A DNA stretch of 64,000 nt from NCBI GenBank assembly GCA_019359495.1, contig JAHHHF010000077.1, forward strand, positions 62,001 through 126,000. The letters are read 5' to 3'. Within the stretch, counting starts at the first letter, position 1, and every line of letters starts with the position of its first letter. Of the stretch, positions 44,601 through 54,600 are shown in pieces. Origin of the DNA: Goleter apudmare HA4340-LM2 (GTDB taxonomy: Bacteria > Cyanobacteriota > Cyanobacteriia > Cyanobacteriales > Nostocaceae). Below the pieces are notes generated by a model. It made no database searches, was not told the DNA's origin, and saw only the letters and a list, made by a program, of their open reading frames with translations. Made by a program: the position numbers and the translations under genes.

Positions 44601-45374
44601 TTAAGCAAAACTGGAAAAGTCTAAATTCGGTGGCACATCTTGAATCCGCCCTGGGCCGATCGCCCGCAGTGCTTCTCTTAGGAAAATATCGCCAGTATAC
44701 AAGGCACGTCCTACAATTACACCTGTGACGCCTTGTGGTTCTAAGGCTAATAAACTCAACAAATCAGTCACAGAACTCACCCCACCAGAAGCAATTACTG
44801 GTATAGAAATTGCGTCAGCAAGTTCGCGTAAAGCTTCTAAATTAGGGCCTGAAAGAGTACCATCACGATGAATATCAGTGTAAATTATGGACGCTGCACC
44901 TAATTCTGCCATTTGTACCGCTAATTGGGTGGCTAACACTTGGGAAGTTTCTAGCCAACCGCGAGTTGCTACTAGTCCGTTGCGCGCATCAATACCAACG
45001 ATGATCTGTCCAGGAAAATCTTGGCAGAGTTGTTGCACTAGTTGGGGTTGTTCGACAGCAATAGTCCCAAGAATCGCTTTCTGTACGCCTAAATTAAATA
45101 ACTGTTGGACACTGGCTTGATCACGTAATCCCCCGCCTACTTGAATGGGTACTGATACTGCTTGCGCGATCGCCTCAATAGCTTCCAAGTTGACAAGTTT
45201 ACCAGTTTTCGCGCCGTCTAAATCAACCACATGTAGCTTGGCAGCACCTTGATCAACCCACTGTTGTGCAACATCCGCAGGGTTCTCGCTAAAAACCTGC
45301 GATCGCTCATAGTCCCCTTGATAAAGTCGTACACAGCGGCCATCTAACAAATCAATCGCTGGAATTACATCCAT
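44601..45374 (-). CDS. hisA: Phosphoribosylformimino-5-aminoimidazole carboxamide ribotide isomerase
   Basis: Fourth step of histidine synthesis, an Amadori rearrangement in a TIM barrel. The 257-residue protein has the N-terminal [17 protein letters not shown] with catalytic Asp8, the [12 protein letters not shown] segment, IQVGGGLRD (phosphate binding), the second catalytic aspartate in [16 protein letters not shown], and IASGGVSS near the C-terminus. The start and length are normal. The gene stands alone on the minus strand, as is usual for his genes in cyanobacteria. Confidence 0.97.
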   Translation of the reverse strand: MDVIPAIDLLDGRCVRLYQGDYERSQVFSENPADVAQQWVDQGAAKLHVVDLDGAKTGKLVNLEAIEAIAQAVSVPIQVGGGLRDQASVQQLFNLGVQKAILGTIAVEQPQLVQQLCQDFPGQIIVGIDARNGLVATRGWLETSQVLATQLAVQMAELGAASIIYTDIHRDGTLSGPNLEALRELADAISIPVIASGGVSSVTDLLSLLALEPQGVTGVIVGRALYTGDIFLREALRAIGPGRIQDVPPNLDFSSFA

Positions 45375-45469
45375 TTATCTCATCCTTAATAGTAGACACA
45401 ACACTGGCTGTATTTAGTAGTCTGTCGCATCCCATAGGGGATTCTAAGCACTTTAGTGTTTAAAAAGAA

Positions 45470-45561
45470 AGGACTAAAGTCCTGACTACTAGCCTGTCAA
45501 GATAAAAATGATGGACTGTAGTGCGGGCAAGATGCCCGCGTGAGCGAGACGCTCACACTAC
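45470..45561. repeat. Intergenic hairpin repeats downstream of the DUF3593 gene
   Basis: AGGACTAAAGTCCT (45470-45483) is a perfect hairpin. From 45518 a compact three-way shape follows: GTAGTG pairs with CACTAC (45556-45561) and encloses CGGGCAAGATGCCCG (45524-45538) and GTGAGCG/CGCTCAC (45540-45556). These are typical Nostoc intergenic repeats. Together with the adjoining sequence to 45667 no gene is seen. Confidence 0.65.
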
Positions 45562-45667
45562 CAAAAATACCTCAAAACAAAATTGACAGACTACTACGAA
45601 CTTACAGATAAATATTCTGAGTTTATCTGTGGTTCTATGCAAAAAAATCTATATTTTGCCAGAAGTC

Positions 45668-45967
45668 TTATGTTTTAGCTTTCATTTTTAATTCCTTCAC
45701 AGCTTGCCAGAAACCCAGCACAACTAAAATGTTAGAAAGCGTCAAAAACACTTCAGCACCACCGTGCAGCCAATCTACATTTGCCAACGACTCTCCGTAA
45801 TGCAATTTGGCATATATCCCGGCGGGAATAGTGACACCGACAAATACCAGAGTACCGTAAAATCCATACAGCGCTAAACGCGGCATTTGCTGACTGCGGC
45901 TGATAAACCACAAGAAACCCAAATAAGGAAACAGTGAAAGGGCAAACAGGGCATCTTTTGATATCAT
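45668..45967 (-). CDS. DUF3593 family membrane protein
   Basis: A 99-residue protein of the DUF3593 family (cyanobacteria and plastids, function unknown) with about three membrane segments (near 5-22, 31-50 and 70-90) and the conserved HYGESLANVDWLHGGAEVFLT segment. ATG at 45967 shares one base with the DUF2499 stop codon; a GTG directly before is an alternative. The pair DUF2499-DUF3593 is a regular arrangement and implies translational coupling and a membrane complex. Confidence 0.85.
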   Translation of the reverse strand: MISKDALFALSLFPYLGFLWFISRSQQMPRLALYGFYGTLVFVGVTIPAGIYAKLHYGESLANVDWLHGGAEVFLTLSNILVVLGFWQAVKELKMKAKT

Positions 45968-46311
45968 CACTCTGACTTGATAGGTTGGGCTGTAACAGAA
46001 TCAGTAGCTATTTTGGCAGGCTGGGTAGAACGCCAGATCAACGCCGCAGCCGCCCAAAGGGTAAAATTACCGAGCAAGGTCATGGTAGCTTGCAGTGTGA
46101 CTAACCATTCCAAAGATTCAGGATTGTCGAAGTAGTGCCAAGTACAGGCACACATGGCACTGACCAAAGCTGGTAACATGGCAAGTGACAATCCCCACCA
46201 AGTGCGGTTGCCAGTGAGTTCGCCGTAAGTCCAGATTAACCAAATGGCGGCAATCCACTCAATGACGCTAGAAACATGAATAATCCAGGTGGGAATCGAA
46301 AGGGCGTGCAT
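45967..46311 (-). CDS. DUF2499 family membrane protein
   Basis: A 114-residue protein of the DUF2499 family, found in cyanobacteria and chloroplasts, with three membrane segments and the conserved features SVIEWIAAIWLIWTYGE, TWWGLSLAMLPALVSAMCAC and the TWHYFDNPESLEWLVTLQA loop. The function is unknown. It is the first gene of a two-gene unit with DUF3593, with which it overlaps by one base. The start matches the family N-terminus (MHALSIPTWIIHVSSV). Upstream lies a stretch of TGTCATTTGTCATTGGTCA-type repeat. Confidence 0.87.
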   Translation of the reverse strand: MHALSIPTWIIHVSSVIEWIAAIWLIWTYGELTGNRTWWGLSLAMLPALVSAMCACTWHYFDNPESLEWLVTLQATMTLLGNFTLWAAAALIWRSTQPAKIATDSVTAQPIKSE

Positions 46312-46578
46312 AATAGTTAGTTGTCATTTGTCATTGGTCATTGGTCAAGAGTGATGAGTTATTTCTTTCTTGTCTGCCTCATCCCCTATTTCCCAAACTC
46401 TTCATCATTCCATCTTCCCACAAGGGAATTCTGATTTTCACAGGCGGTATGAAAGCCATTGCACCTAAAATCTTGTGAAAACCTTCAAACATGGAGTCTT
46501 CATGATCAATAATCAGGGTGATAAAAATAAAAACTCTCGAACCTTGACAAATCACAAATGACTAACAATAAATAACAA

Positions 46579-47631
46579 ATGACAAAACCAATGCGGGCGT
46601 TATTATCTGGGTATTACGGAAAAGGTAATGGTGGTGACGAAGCTTTGTTAGCAACGCTTTTGCAAATGTTACCGCCGCACGTAACGCCTGTAGTGCTGTC
46701 TGCTAATCCTGAAGAAACCCGCGATCGCTATGGTGTGGAGACTTACAATCGGATGGCGATTTCACCTGTACTGCAAGCGTTGCGTTCTTGTGATGCCTTT
46801 ATTTGGGGTGGTGGGAGTTTAATTCAAGATGTTACCAGTAGCATAAGTCCCTTGTATTATTCGGGATTGATGGCATTGGCGCAAACAATGGGTTTGAAAA
46901 CCGTTGCTTGGGCGCAAGGAATCGGGCCGTTAGTGCGCCCCCAAACTCGCTGGTTAGCACGGCAAAACTTTACCGGCTGTACCAAAGTTAGTGTACGCGA
47001 TCGCGCTAGTGCGGCTTTGTTATCTGATTGGCAAATTCCTTTTATCCTTGCACCTGATCCTGTTTGGGCGTTGGAGTCCAAGCCAGTCCCTGGACTTTGG
47101 GATTTACCAGCACCCAGAGTAGCTGTAACTTTGCGATCGCATCCCCAACTCACAGAAAAACGCTTGGCTAATTTGACTCGCGCTTTGGTGGATTTTCAAA
47201 AAGCTACACAGGCATTTATTTTACTATTGCCATTTCAAAAAAGTGAAGATTTAAGCATAGCCCAGGCAATTCAACCCCATCTCCTAGATGTCAGCCAGAT
47301 TTTATGCTTGGAAGATCCGCAGGTGTTAAAAGGTGTATTTAAGGGCGTCGAAATGGCAATTGGGATGCGTCTGCACAGCCTAATTATGGCAGCTGCTGAA
47401 GGTTGTCGCTGTTTTGCCCTGAGTTATGATCCTAAGGTCAACCGTTTGATGGAAGATTTAGATATGCCTGGGTGGGATTTGGCGAATTTGCCAGATGAAC
47501 CTAATGTAATTAGTACAACTTGGATGGAGCATTATGCCAACGGTGATCCGCTTTCACCTAACCAAATTCAATCTTTGGTGGATCGGGCGTTGATGCACCG
47601 CGAGGTTTTGAGTGCAGCGTTAACTGAGTAA
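46579..47631 (+). CDS. csaB: Polysaccharide pyruvyl transferase CsaB
   Basis: A 350-residue enzyme of the CsaB/polysaccharide pyruvyl transferase family, which adds pyruvate ketals to secondary cell-wall or S-layer-anchoring polymers so that SLH domains can bind. It has the N-terminal LLSGYYGKGNGGDEALLATLL, the IWGGGSLIQD segment and the C-terminal GMRLHSLIMAAAEG segment. The presence of SLH-domain proteins (22.5 kb) gives it a plausible partner pathway. It stands alone on the plus strand, with STRR-like sequence upstream. Confidence 0.93.
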   Translation: MTKPMRALLSGYYGKGNGGDEALLATLLQMLPPHVTPVVLSANPEETRDRYGVETYNRMAISPVLQALRSCDAFIWGGGSLIQDVTSSISPLYYSGLMALAQTMGLKTVAWAQGIGPLVRPQTRWLARQNFTGCTKVSVRDRASAALLSDWQIPFILAPDPVWALESKPVPGLWDLPAPRVAVTLRSHPQLTEKRLANLTRALVDFQKATQAFILLLPFQKSEDLSIAQAIQPHLLDVSQILCLEDPQVLKGVFKGVEMAIGMRLHSLIMAAAEGCRCFALSYDPKVNRLMEDLDMPGWDLANLPDEPNVISTTWMEHYANGDPLSPNQIQSLVDRALMHREVLSAALTE

Positions 47632-47752
47632 AATTGTGTTTTTTTTTAATAGAGGAACGCTGAGGTAAACGCACAGAGATGCTGAGTCAAGAGTTGTTTT
47701 CCCATCTCCCCATCCCAATTGGACTGAGCTTACCTCTACAAGTATCAGATGA

Positions 47753-47781
47753 GTAGAGACGTTGTATTGCAACGTCTCTAC
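47753..47781. terminator. Perfect hairpin between csaB and ilvH, probable terminator
   Basis: GTAGAGACGTTG pairs perfectly with CAACGTCTCTAC around a 5-nt loop, 4 bp from the ilvH stop codon. Lack of a strong T-run makes this a position-based call. The hairpin also matches a frequent dispersed repeat type in Nostocaceae. Confidence 0.5.
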
Positions 47782-47784
47782 TGA

Positions 47785-48312
47785 TTAAACCTTGGCTTCT
47801 AAAGATTTGAGTAATTCTGTATTCACACCAGATTCGCGGGTGAGGGCAATCTTACCGGTACGGGCTATTTCCCGCAAACCAAACTTTTGTAACACCTGGA
47901 CGATCGCTACCATTTTTCCAGGATCACCTACTACTTCTAAAGTCAGAGAATCTTCAGCCACGTCTACCACTCGCGCCCGGAAAATTTGAGCTAGTTCGAT
48001 GATTTCTGAGCGATTGCTACTAGTAGCATTCACCTTCAGGAGCATCAATTCTCGCTCCACACAAGGAGTCTCAGTAATGTCCTGCACCTTGAGGACATTA
48101 ACTAACTTGTATAGTTGTTTCGTGAGTTGTTCAATCACGCGATCGTCACCAGGTACAACCATCGTAATTCGGGAAACTCCTCCCTGCTCAGCTGGGCCAA
48201 CAGCGAGGCTTTCGATATTAAAACCACGACGAGCAAATAAACTAGAAATGCGGGAGAGTACCCCCGATTCGTCTTCTACTAAAACTGAAAGGGTATGTTT
48301 CATCTTCGCCAA
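47785..48312 (-). CDS. ilvH: Acetolactate synthase small (regulatory) subunit
   Basis: Regulatory subunit of acetohydroxyacid synthase, first step of branched-chain amino acid synthesis; it mediates valine feedback inhibition. The 175-residue protein has an N-terminal ACT domain ([34 protein letters not shown]) and a second ACT-like half ([34 protein letters not shown]). Its length fits the IlvH/IlvN family. The large subunit gene is not nearby, so the enzyme genes are unlinked here. Confidence 0.95.
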   Translation of the reverse strand: MAKMKHTLSVLVEDESGVLSRISSLFARRGFNIESLAVGPAEQGGVSRITMVVPGDDRVIEQLTKQLYKLVNVLKVQDITETPCVERELMLLKVNATSSNRSEIIELAQIFRARVVDVAEDSLTLEVVGDPGKMVAIVQVLQKFGLREIARTGKIALTRESGVNTELLKSLEAKV

Positions 48313-48813
48313 CAGAGGCTAGGGCAGGATGTAGTTAACGCAGTCACCATAAGCAATCGCTGCGCTATTAATTTTACTTAATTCAAAGTCCGAATCCCTA
48401 TTTTAAACTTAATACCTGCACCCATAACATTTCTACCAGGTAAATATTCTTGGGATCTGGGGCTTGGGGACTATAGGACTCATATTTGATTTTTGAACAG
48501 ATACGTAGGGTGTGTTAGCGACAGCGTAACGCACCCCCCCCCAAAGCTTTCGGTGCGTTACGGCTTGCGCCTAACACACCCTACACATACTGAGATTTTT
48601 TCAGATATCAAATCGGATTCCTATAGGAAACAAACCAATGACAAATGACCAATAACTACCCCAGCCACTGAAATTTATTTTTCCCAACCCAGCTAAATCA
48701 TCCCAAAAGTAGGATTTCCCCTGATTACACATCCTTTGATGGGCAGATGTAGCTTTTTGATAAAGCCTTTATATTCACAAATGATGAATCTTACCATTAG
48801 GAGAAAAAAGTTT
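48313..48813. other. Intergenic region with a large inverted repeat
   Basis: Divergent promoter space of ilvH and the BON protein gene. It contains the hairpin repeat at 48505-48584 and an ACAAATGACCAATAAC-type short repeat near 48640. No gene is seen. Confidence 0.55.
48505..48584. repeat. 80-bp hairpin repeat (GTAGGGTGTGTTAG type)
   Basis: GTAGGGTGTGTTAG (48505-48518) pairs perfectly with CTAACACACCCTAC (48571-48584). Inside, CGTAACGCACC (48525-48535) pairs with GGTGCGTTACG (48552-48562) around a C-rich loop. This nested-palindrome type is common in cyanobacterial intergenic DNA and is MITE-like, but no target-site duplication is evident. Confidence 0.8.
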
Positions 48814-49185
48814 ATGAGTTGGTTAAAAAGACTCTTCGGCATGGAAAAACCCGAAAATGCACAAGTTAATCCTACCCCTCAGCCAGTAGCACAAGCTCCT
48901 ACATCTGTTCAGCAAGCTCCTACAGCTACTCAATCAATTCCACCAGAGCGTTTAGGATTGAACGGCGAGTATGACCAGAGTGGATTGGCAAAGCGGGTAG
49001 CATTGGCTTTTGATCAGGATTCCCAAATTGGCGATGTGAATACCCTCTGGGTGGCTCAGACCGGAGGAACTGTGGTTTTAAAAGGTAAGGTGCCTACCCA
49101 AGATATTCTCAATAAAATGATTTCCGTAGCCAGAACAGTTAATGGCACTTCTACTGTTGACACCACCCAAGTAACAGTTGGCTAG
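48814..49185 (+). CDS. BON-domain protein
   Basis: A 123-residue protein: a short N-terminus (MSWLKRLFGMEKPENAQ), a Pro/Gln/Ala-rich linker and a C-terminal BON domain (LAKRVALAFDQDSQIGDVNT, TVVLKGKVPTQDILNKM, ARTVNGTSTVDTTQVTV). BON domains bind phospholipid or other envelope ligands. ATG 48814 is chosen because AGGAGA lies about 9 nt upstream; the frame opens further upstream (48736) without domain resemblance. No signal peptide is apparent, so the location is uncertain. Confidence 0.85.
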   Translation: MSWLKRLFGMEKPENAQVNPTPQPVAQAPTSVQQAPTATQSIPPERLGLNGEYDQSGLAKRVALAFDQDSQIGDVNTLWVAQTGGTVVLKGKVPTQDILNKMISVARTVNGTSTVDTTQVTVG

Positions 49186-49238
49186 TTTTTATTAGCCATT
49201 TGTTATTGTTCATGTGTCATTTGTCAATGCCCAACGCC

Positions 49239-50162
49239 CTATTTCCCAAGATACTTGTCAATCCATTCCAAAATAGCCTGGTTCACCTGTTCGGGGCATT
49301 CATCATGGGGACAGTGCCCAACGTCTTCTAGGTTGAGCAGTTGCAAGTTTTCGTTGTATTGGGCAAATTGGCTGGCCAGTACTGGGGGAACAAACCTGTC
49401 TTTTTGTCCCCAAATTAACAACATGGGAATTGTTAAGGTTGGTAATACTTTCTTGACACTAGGACTAAAATTAAGACCGATCGCCGCTTTGAACAGGGCA
49501 CTAAAAGCACGGGCGGAACCCCGATCTTGGGGAGGTCCAGCTAAAATTTCTATGAGTTCATCGGTAATCGCTTCTGGTTTGGCATAGGCTAAACTCGCCC
49601 AGCGTCGCAGGATGCTGGGACGGCGTACTACATGAAACACAGGTTTTAGCACTAATGGCGAAGCGACTATCTTTTTAATTGTCATAATCACAGGCATTAA
49701 CACTGGTCGCAATAATGCCGGGATCGCTTCTTGTTCTAAGGTGGGATCAGGTAAACTCATCATGACCACTCCTGCTACCATGTCGGGGTGAGCGGCGGCG
49801 GCGGCCATAGAAATCAAGGAACCATTGGAATTACCCACTAACACTACTGGTTGTCGGATAAATGCTCGCCAAAAGTCGTAAACCTGTTCTACCCACAGTT
49901 CTATGCTGTAATTAGCTGGGGCTTTTTCAGAGGCACCAAAGCCCAGCATATCTAAGGCGTAAACTGTGTGACGTTCGCCTAATACCTCTAAGTTATGTCG
50001 CCAATGACCAATGGAAGCACCGAACCCGTGTAACAGAATTAGGGGTGTTGTGTTTTGGGGATTATGAATGGGACGAGTGTAGGTATAGCGTGTTTGCCAA
50101 CCCCGCCAGATCCAGTCTCTTTGATTCCCCACCCGTTGTTGCCAATGTACCGCAGTGGTCAA
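49239..50162 (-). CDS. Alpha/beta hydrolase, paralogue of the one at 21.2 kb
   Basis: A 307-residue alpha/beta hydrolase with oxyanion-hole segment LLHGFGASIGHWRHN, nucleophile elbow GNSNGS (serine nucleophile present), acid in WGQKDRFVP and the histidine in GHCPHDE. The overall order and many short segments match the hydrolase at 21191-22081, so the two are diverged paralogues. The substrate is unknown. It is preceded by a long intergenic space that contains repeats. Confidence 0.92.
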   Translation of the reverse strand: MTTAVHWQQRVGNQRDWIWRGWQTRYTYTRPIHNPQNTTPLILLHGFGASIGHWRHNLEVLGERHTVYALDMLGFGASEKAPANYSIELWVEQVYDFWRAFIRQPVVLVGNSNGSLISMAAAAAHPDMVAGVVMMSLPDPTLEQEAIPALLRPVLMPVIMTIKKIVASPLVLKPVFHVVRRPSILRRWASLAYAKPEAITDELIEILAGPPQDRGSARAFSALFKAAIGLNFSPSVKKVLPTLTIPMLLIWGQKDRFVPPVLASQFAQYNENLQLLNLEDVGHCPHDECPEQVNQAILEWIDKYLGK

Positions 50163-50873
50163 ACTTTCCTCCCATTCTCAAGATCACAAGACTCTTAATT
50201 CCAATAATAGGAGCATTGGCAATAAATCTTGACCCTAGCCCTTTCAAGGTGACTCGTGAAATTTCTTTTTTTCTCTCTGCTGACTCTGCTTCTCTGCGGT
50301 TAAAAAGTAATTAATTTAACCACAGAGGGCGCAGCGAAAAGTCTGAGCGGAGGAAGCCTCCGCTCAGAACTTTTCAAGACAGAGGACACGGAGGTAAGCG
50401 GTTATACAAGTCTTTATTTTCAAGAATTTTGATGCACCTTAAAAGGGCTAATCTTGACCCTTGACTTTTGACAAACACCCAATCACCAATCCCTTGACTA
50501 ATTGTAAAGTTTTGTATAAGATATTACATTTTATTGGGAAACAAGAGTTTTATATGTAATCTTGCTATGCTGGGGGCATAATCTCAACTCGAAATGTCAA
50601 TGGCTTTTTAAGGAATCGTTACAATATTTAATATTTATCTGGATTACGTAATTTAGATTAACAATTATGGAGAAATTTTCAAGAGTGTGAGTAGAATTAC
50701 AAATACAATAAACGACACAACTAGGTTATGAATTAGTTACCCTAGAACTATAACGCTCATTTTTCGAGTCCTCAGATATTACAGTATTTATTTTATGCCT
50801 GAGGCATACCAATCAAGACTAAGCCAATCAAGACCAAACCAAATTCTTTACTAGAGAGCTCCCACGAATCATA
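50163..50873. other. Long intergenic region before infC
   Basis: About 710 bp without a gene. It holds a CCACAGAGGGCGCAG...ACAGAGGACACGGAGG-type degenerate repeat (50319-50396) interrupted by the palindrome at 50337-50374. Just before infC is a short direct repeat CCAATCAAGAC. It must contain the infC promoter and leader; an autoregulatory element as in other bacteria is possible but not visible. Confidence 0.5.
50337..50374. repeat. Palindromic element (AAAAGT...ACTTTT), copy 1
   Basis: TGAGCGGAGG (50344-50353) pairs perfectly with CCTCCGCTCA (50357-50366), flanked by AAAAGT and ACTTTT. It is preceded by GCG and followed by CAAGAC. A second element at 51561-51607 has the same ends (GCGAAAAGT...ACTTTTAAAGAC) with a different core. 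It interrupts a CACAGAG-type repeat. Confidence 0.65.
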
Positions 50874-51407
50874 ATGCCTGTGATTGAGAAAAAAAGAACT
50901 CGCGATCTGCCCCAAATTAACGAACGCATTCGTTTCCCGAAAATTCGGGTTATTGATACTGATGGCGCCCAACTGGGAATTATCACCCCCCAGGAAGCTC
51001 TGCAACTAGCAGAGGAGAAAGAACTGGATCTGGTGCTGCTCAGTGACAAGGCCGACCCGCCTGTTTGTCGGATCATGGACTACGGGAAATACAAGTTTGA
51101 GCAAGAGAAGAAGGCGCGGGAAGCCCGCAAGAAGCAGCACACGGCTGATGTTAAAGAAGTGAAGATGCGCTACAAAATCGAAGAACACGATTACAACGTG
51201 CGTGTGAAGCAAGCGGAGCGCTTTCTGAAAGATGGTGACAAAGTCAAAGCGACTGTGATGTTCCGGGGCCGAGAAATTCAACACAGTGACTTGGCAGAAG
51301 ACTTACTCAAGCGAATGGCAACTGATTTGGAGCCGTTTGGTGAGGTACAGCAAGCACCGAAGAAAGAAGGGCGCAATATGATGATGCTGCTCTCACCGAA
51401 GAAATAA
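50874..51407 (+). CDS. infC: Translation initiation factor IF-3
   Basis: Binds the 30S subunit and checks start-codon and initiator tRNA pairing. The 177-residue protein has the N-terminal domain ([40 protein letters not shown]), the lysine-rich linker ([11 protein letters not shown]) and the C-terminal domain ([37 protein letters not shown]). The start at 50874 gives the normal IF-3 N-terminus. No rpmI or rplT genes follow, unlike many bacteria; a strong terminator comes right after. Confidence 0.97.
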   Translation: MPVIEKKRTRDLPQINERIRFPKIRVIDTDGAQLGIITPQEALQLAEEKELDLVLLSDKADPPVCRIMDYGKYKFEQEKKAREARKKQHTADVKEVKMRYKIEEHDYNVRVKQAERFLKDGDKVKATVMFRGREIQHSDLAEDLLKRMATDLEPFGEVQQAPKKEGRNMMMLLSPKK

Positions 51408-51477
51408 TCAAGGTGTAATCTGCTATTGCAGGTTTGGCATCGACATTCAGGTCGAGATAAATTTATTAAAAACTGAT

Positions 51478-51527
51478 AGTCCTGAGCACTGAGTGGGAAA
51501 CATAATACTCAGTTGCTCAGGACTTTT
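51478..51527 (+). terminator. Rho-independent terminator of infC
   Basis: AGTCCTGAGCACTGAGT (51478-51494) pairs with ACTCAGTTGCTCAGGACT (51507-51524) with a single bulge, and TTTTGCCATTTTT follows. It begins about 70 bp after the infC stop, making infC a single-gene unit. Confidence 0.8.
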
Positions 51528-51560
51528 GCCATTTTTAGGTTTTGAATTTAGAATTTTGCG

Positions 51561-51607
51561 AAAAGTTGCCTGCGGTGGAAGGGTTTCCCCCGCCCTTGCA
51601 AACTTTT
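51561..51607. repeat. Palindromic element (AAAAGTT...AACTTTT), copy 2
   Basis: AAAAGTTGC pairs with GCAAACTTTT at the ends; a GCGG/CCGC and GGGTTTCCC core lies inside. The flanks GCG and AAAGAC match those of the element at 50337-50374. Confidence 0.55.
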
Positions 51608-51662
51608 AAAGACGAATTCTGAATTCCCCAAAGGGGTTGACTCTACCAGAAAATAGAACTAC

Positions 51663-54600
51663 ATGGAACTGAAAAATCAATGGTTTGCTGCGAATAGAGG
51701 TATTCAGGCGCGACTACTAAGGTGGGTGAATCTCCGACCTGAGGAGAGTGAACGGACGTGGATGATGTTTGCTTTTTATACTACTGTATCTGTAGGATTA
51801 CGGTGGTCTGAGGACAGCACAGTGGCGCTTTTTTTAGATGAATATGGTGCTGATCCACTACCTCTGGTGTATATTGCTAGCGCAGTGATGGGTATAGGGC
51901 TAGTTTTTTTATACTCTTGGCTGCAAAAGATTTTCCCTTTGCGTTGGGTGATTGTGGCGATCGCACCTTGCATGGTCGCGCCATTAATTCTGTTAGTTTT
52001 ATTACGTTCAGGAATACATGCTTCCTATTTGGCAGTAATTATTGTTTTTCTGCTGCGGCTATGGGTAGATGCACTTTATGTAGTTAATGACCTCAACACA
52101 TCCATCGTCGCTAACCAATTATTTAATATTCGTGAAATTAAGCGTACCTACCCACTGATTAGCAGTGGTTTATTAGTAGCTGACGTGATCAGTGGCTTTA
52201 GTTTGCCTTGGCTATTAGAATTCGTCAAACTGAATAAAGTAATCTTGATCGCTTGTGTAGTAATTATTGTAAGTTCTGGAATTCTATTTTATTTAAGTCA
52301 TCACTATCGTGAAGCTTTTCCTGACGCGCCACAAAGACTAATTTCTCAAGAACAAGCTTCCCGACACCGTCGTCTAGAAGTGCCTCTGAAGCGCTACACT
52401 TATTATCTTTTCGCCTTTGTTGGTCTGTTGCAAGTAATTGGCTTGTTGATCGATTTTCAGTATCTCCGTGAACTCAAATCCAACTTTGGCGACCGAGACC
52501 TAGCTAGTTTTTTAGGTCTATTTGGTGGCATTGTGGGACTGTGCGAATTACTGACACAGTGGTTTTTCTCTAGCCGTCTGATCGAACGCATCGGAGTATT
52601 TTTTGCCGCCGCACTCCTCCCTGTCATTGTCGGCTTTATCATCCCAGGGGCGATCGCTTTGCTAAATTTATTTCCTGGAATGCAAGTGCAAGGCTTTTTC
52701 TGGGGGCTGGTGATGCTGAAATTTTGTGATGAGCTGCTACGCTACACCTTTGTAATGAGTAGCGGCCCTGTACTTTACCAACCAATCCCAGAGCGGATTC
52801 GTAGCCGGATGCAGACATTATCCGGTGGAACAGCAGAAGCGATCGCTACAGGTTTGGCAGGATTAGCGATTCTTCTAACTTTGTTCTTTTCGGGGCATTT
52901 TATCCCGGAATCACTGCAAAAGTGGGTATTCATCGCGGAAACAGTCCTGGTAGCTGGGATTTGTTTAAAAGTAGTTTTAATATTGCGATCGCGTTATGTA
53001 GATTTGTTAGTCTTGAGTGCAGACAGGGGTGAACTGAGTGCCACAAATGTGGGCTTACGACTCTTAAAACAAGGGGTAGTCAAAGCTTTAGCAGAAAAAG
53101 GTAGTGCAGCAGATAAACGCTCTTGCATTGAACTTTTAGCCCAAATCGATCCCCAAGGAGCAGTAGAAGTTTTAGCACCATTGTTAGTCAAATTACCATC
53201 TGATTTGCAACGCCAGAGTTTAGAGGTGATGCTGATGGGGAATGTCAATCCCATCTATTTACCTGCTGTTCGTCCGCTATTAGATCAATCCTCCGGAACT
53301 ATCAGCACTGAAGTTTTTGCCCTGGCGTTACGCTATGTTTGGTTAGCCGAGCCACATCCTAATTTGGCTTTGCTAGAAGAATACCTACACCCCCGCCAAA
53401 ACTCACTTGTCCGCGCCACCGCCGCCGCCTTACTTTTGCGCCAGGGAACGCCAATGCAGAAGGTAGCAGCTACCAAAACTATGCGCTGGATGCTGACTCA
53501 CAAGCAAGAACGAGAACGGGTGAATGGTGTCAGAGCTTTGAGAGAAGCAGTATATTTACAAGCTTTGCGAATTCATATCCCAAATTTATTGCAAGATGGC
53601 TCCTTGCGGGTGCGCTGTGCTGTGCTAGAAATGATTGCTGCTACTCGTTTGGAAGATTACTATTCGGCATTGTTAGCAGCACTCTACTACAAGTCCACTC
53701 GCACCACCGCTATGCGGGCGCTGGTACAACTAGAAAATGAAGCTTTAGAAATGTTGGTGCAATTGGCTACCAACGTTTACAAACCAGAAGTAGTGCGGAT
53801 GTATGCTTGGCGTACCGTTGGTCAAATCAGTACTCCAGAAGCGATAGATTGTTTGTGGCAGTACTTAGAAACATCTTGGGGTAATACCAGATATCATATT
53901 CTCCGCAGCTTATTGAAAATACATAAACAACCAGAAATTAGCAGTTTTCAGGATCGGTTCTATGAAAGTAGGGTGGAAACTTTCATTGAGCAGGAATTAA
54001 AGTTTTTGGGTGAGATTTACGCTGCTTATATAGACTTCACAACCCAAAAAACTGGGATGGATGATGCAAGTGAAAATATAGTTACTGTGGGCGAGTTGCT
54101 ACAACGCGCCCTCCTAGAATTAGAGCTAGATGTGAAAGAGCGGTTACTACTGCTACTGAAGCTGTTGTATTCTCCAGAAAAGATGCAAGCAGCAACTTTT
54201 AATCTCCGCTCTGATTCTGGAATGAACTTAGCACGGGGTTTAGAAATTTTAGATCACACCGTGAATTTACCTGTCAAGTCCCTATTGCTAAATATTTTAG
54301 ATAGGCGATCGCATCAAGATAAACTTTATTTGCTTGTGGAAGCTGGTTTAGTAGAATATCAACAAATGTCAGTGAGCGATCGCCTGCGTAGGTTATTAAC
54401 CCAGGCTAACTTACTTTCTGACTGGTGTTTAGCCTGCTGTTTTCATTTTGCTCACGTCACCCGCACCAGACTTTCAATTTCTGAAATTGTGGTAACACTG
54501 CGTCATCCCACAGGCTTTGTCAGGGAAGCGGCGATCGCATATTTGAGTATGGTTTCCCGCCGCGTTCTCCTGGAACTGCTACCCCAACTTCACAAAGACC

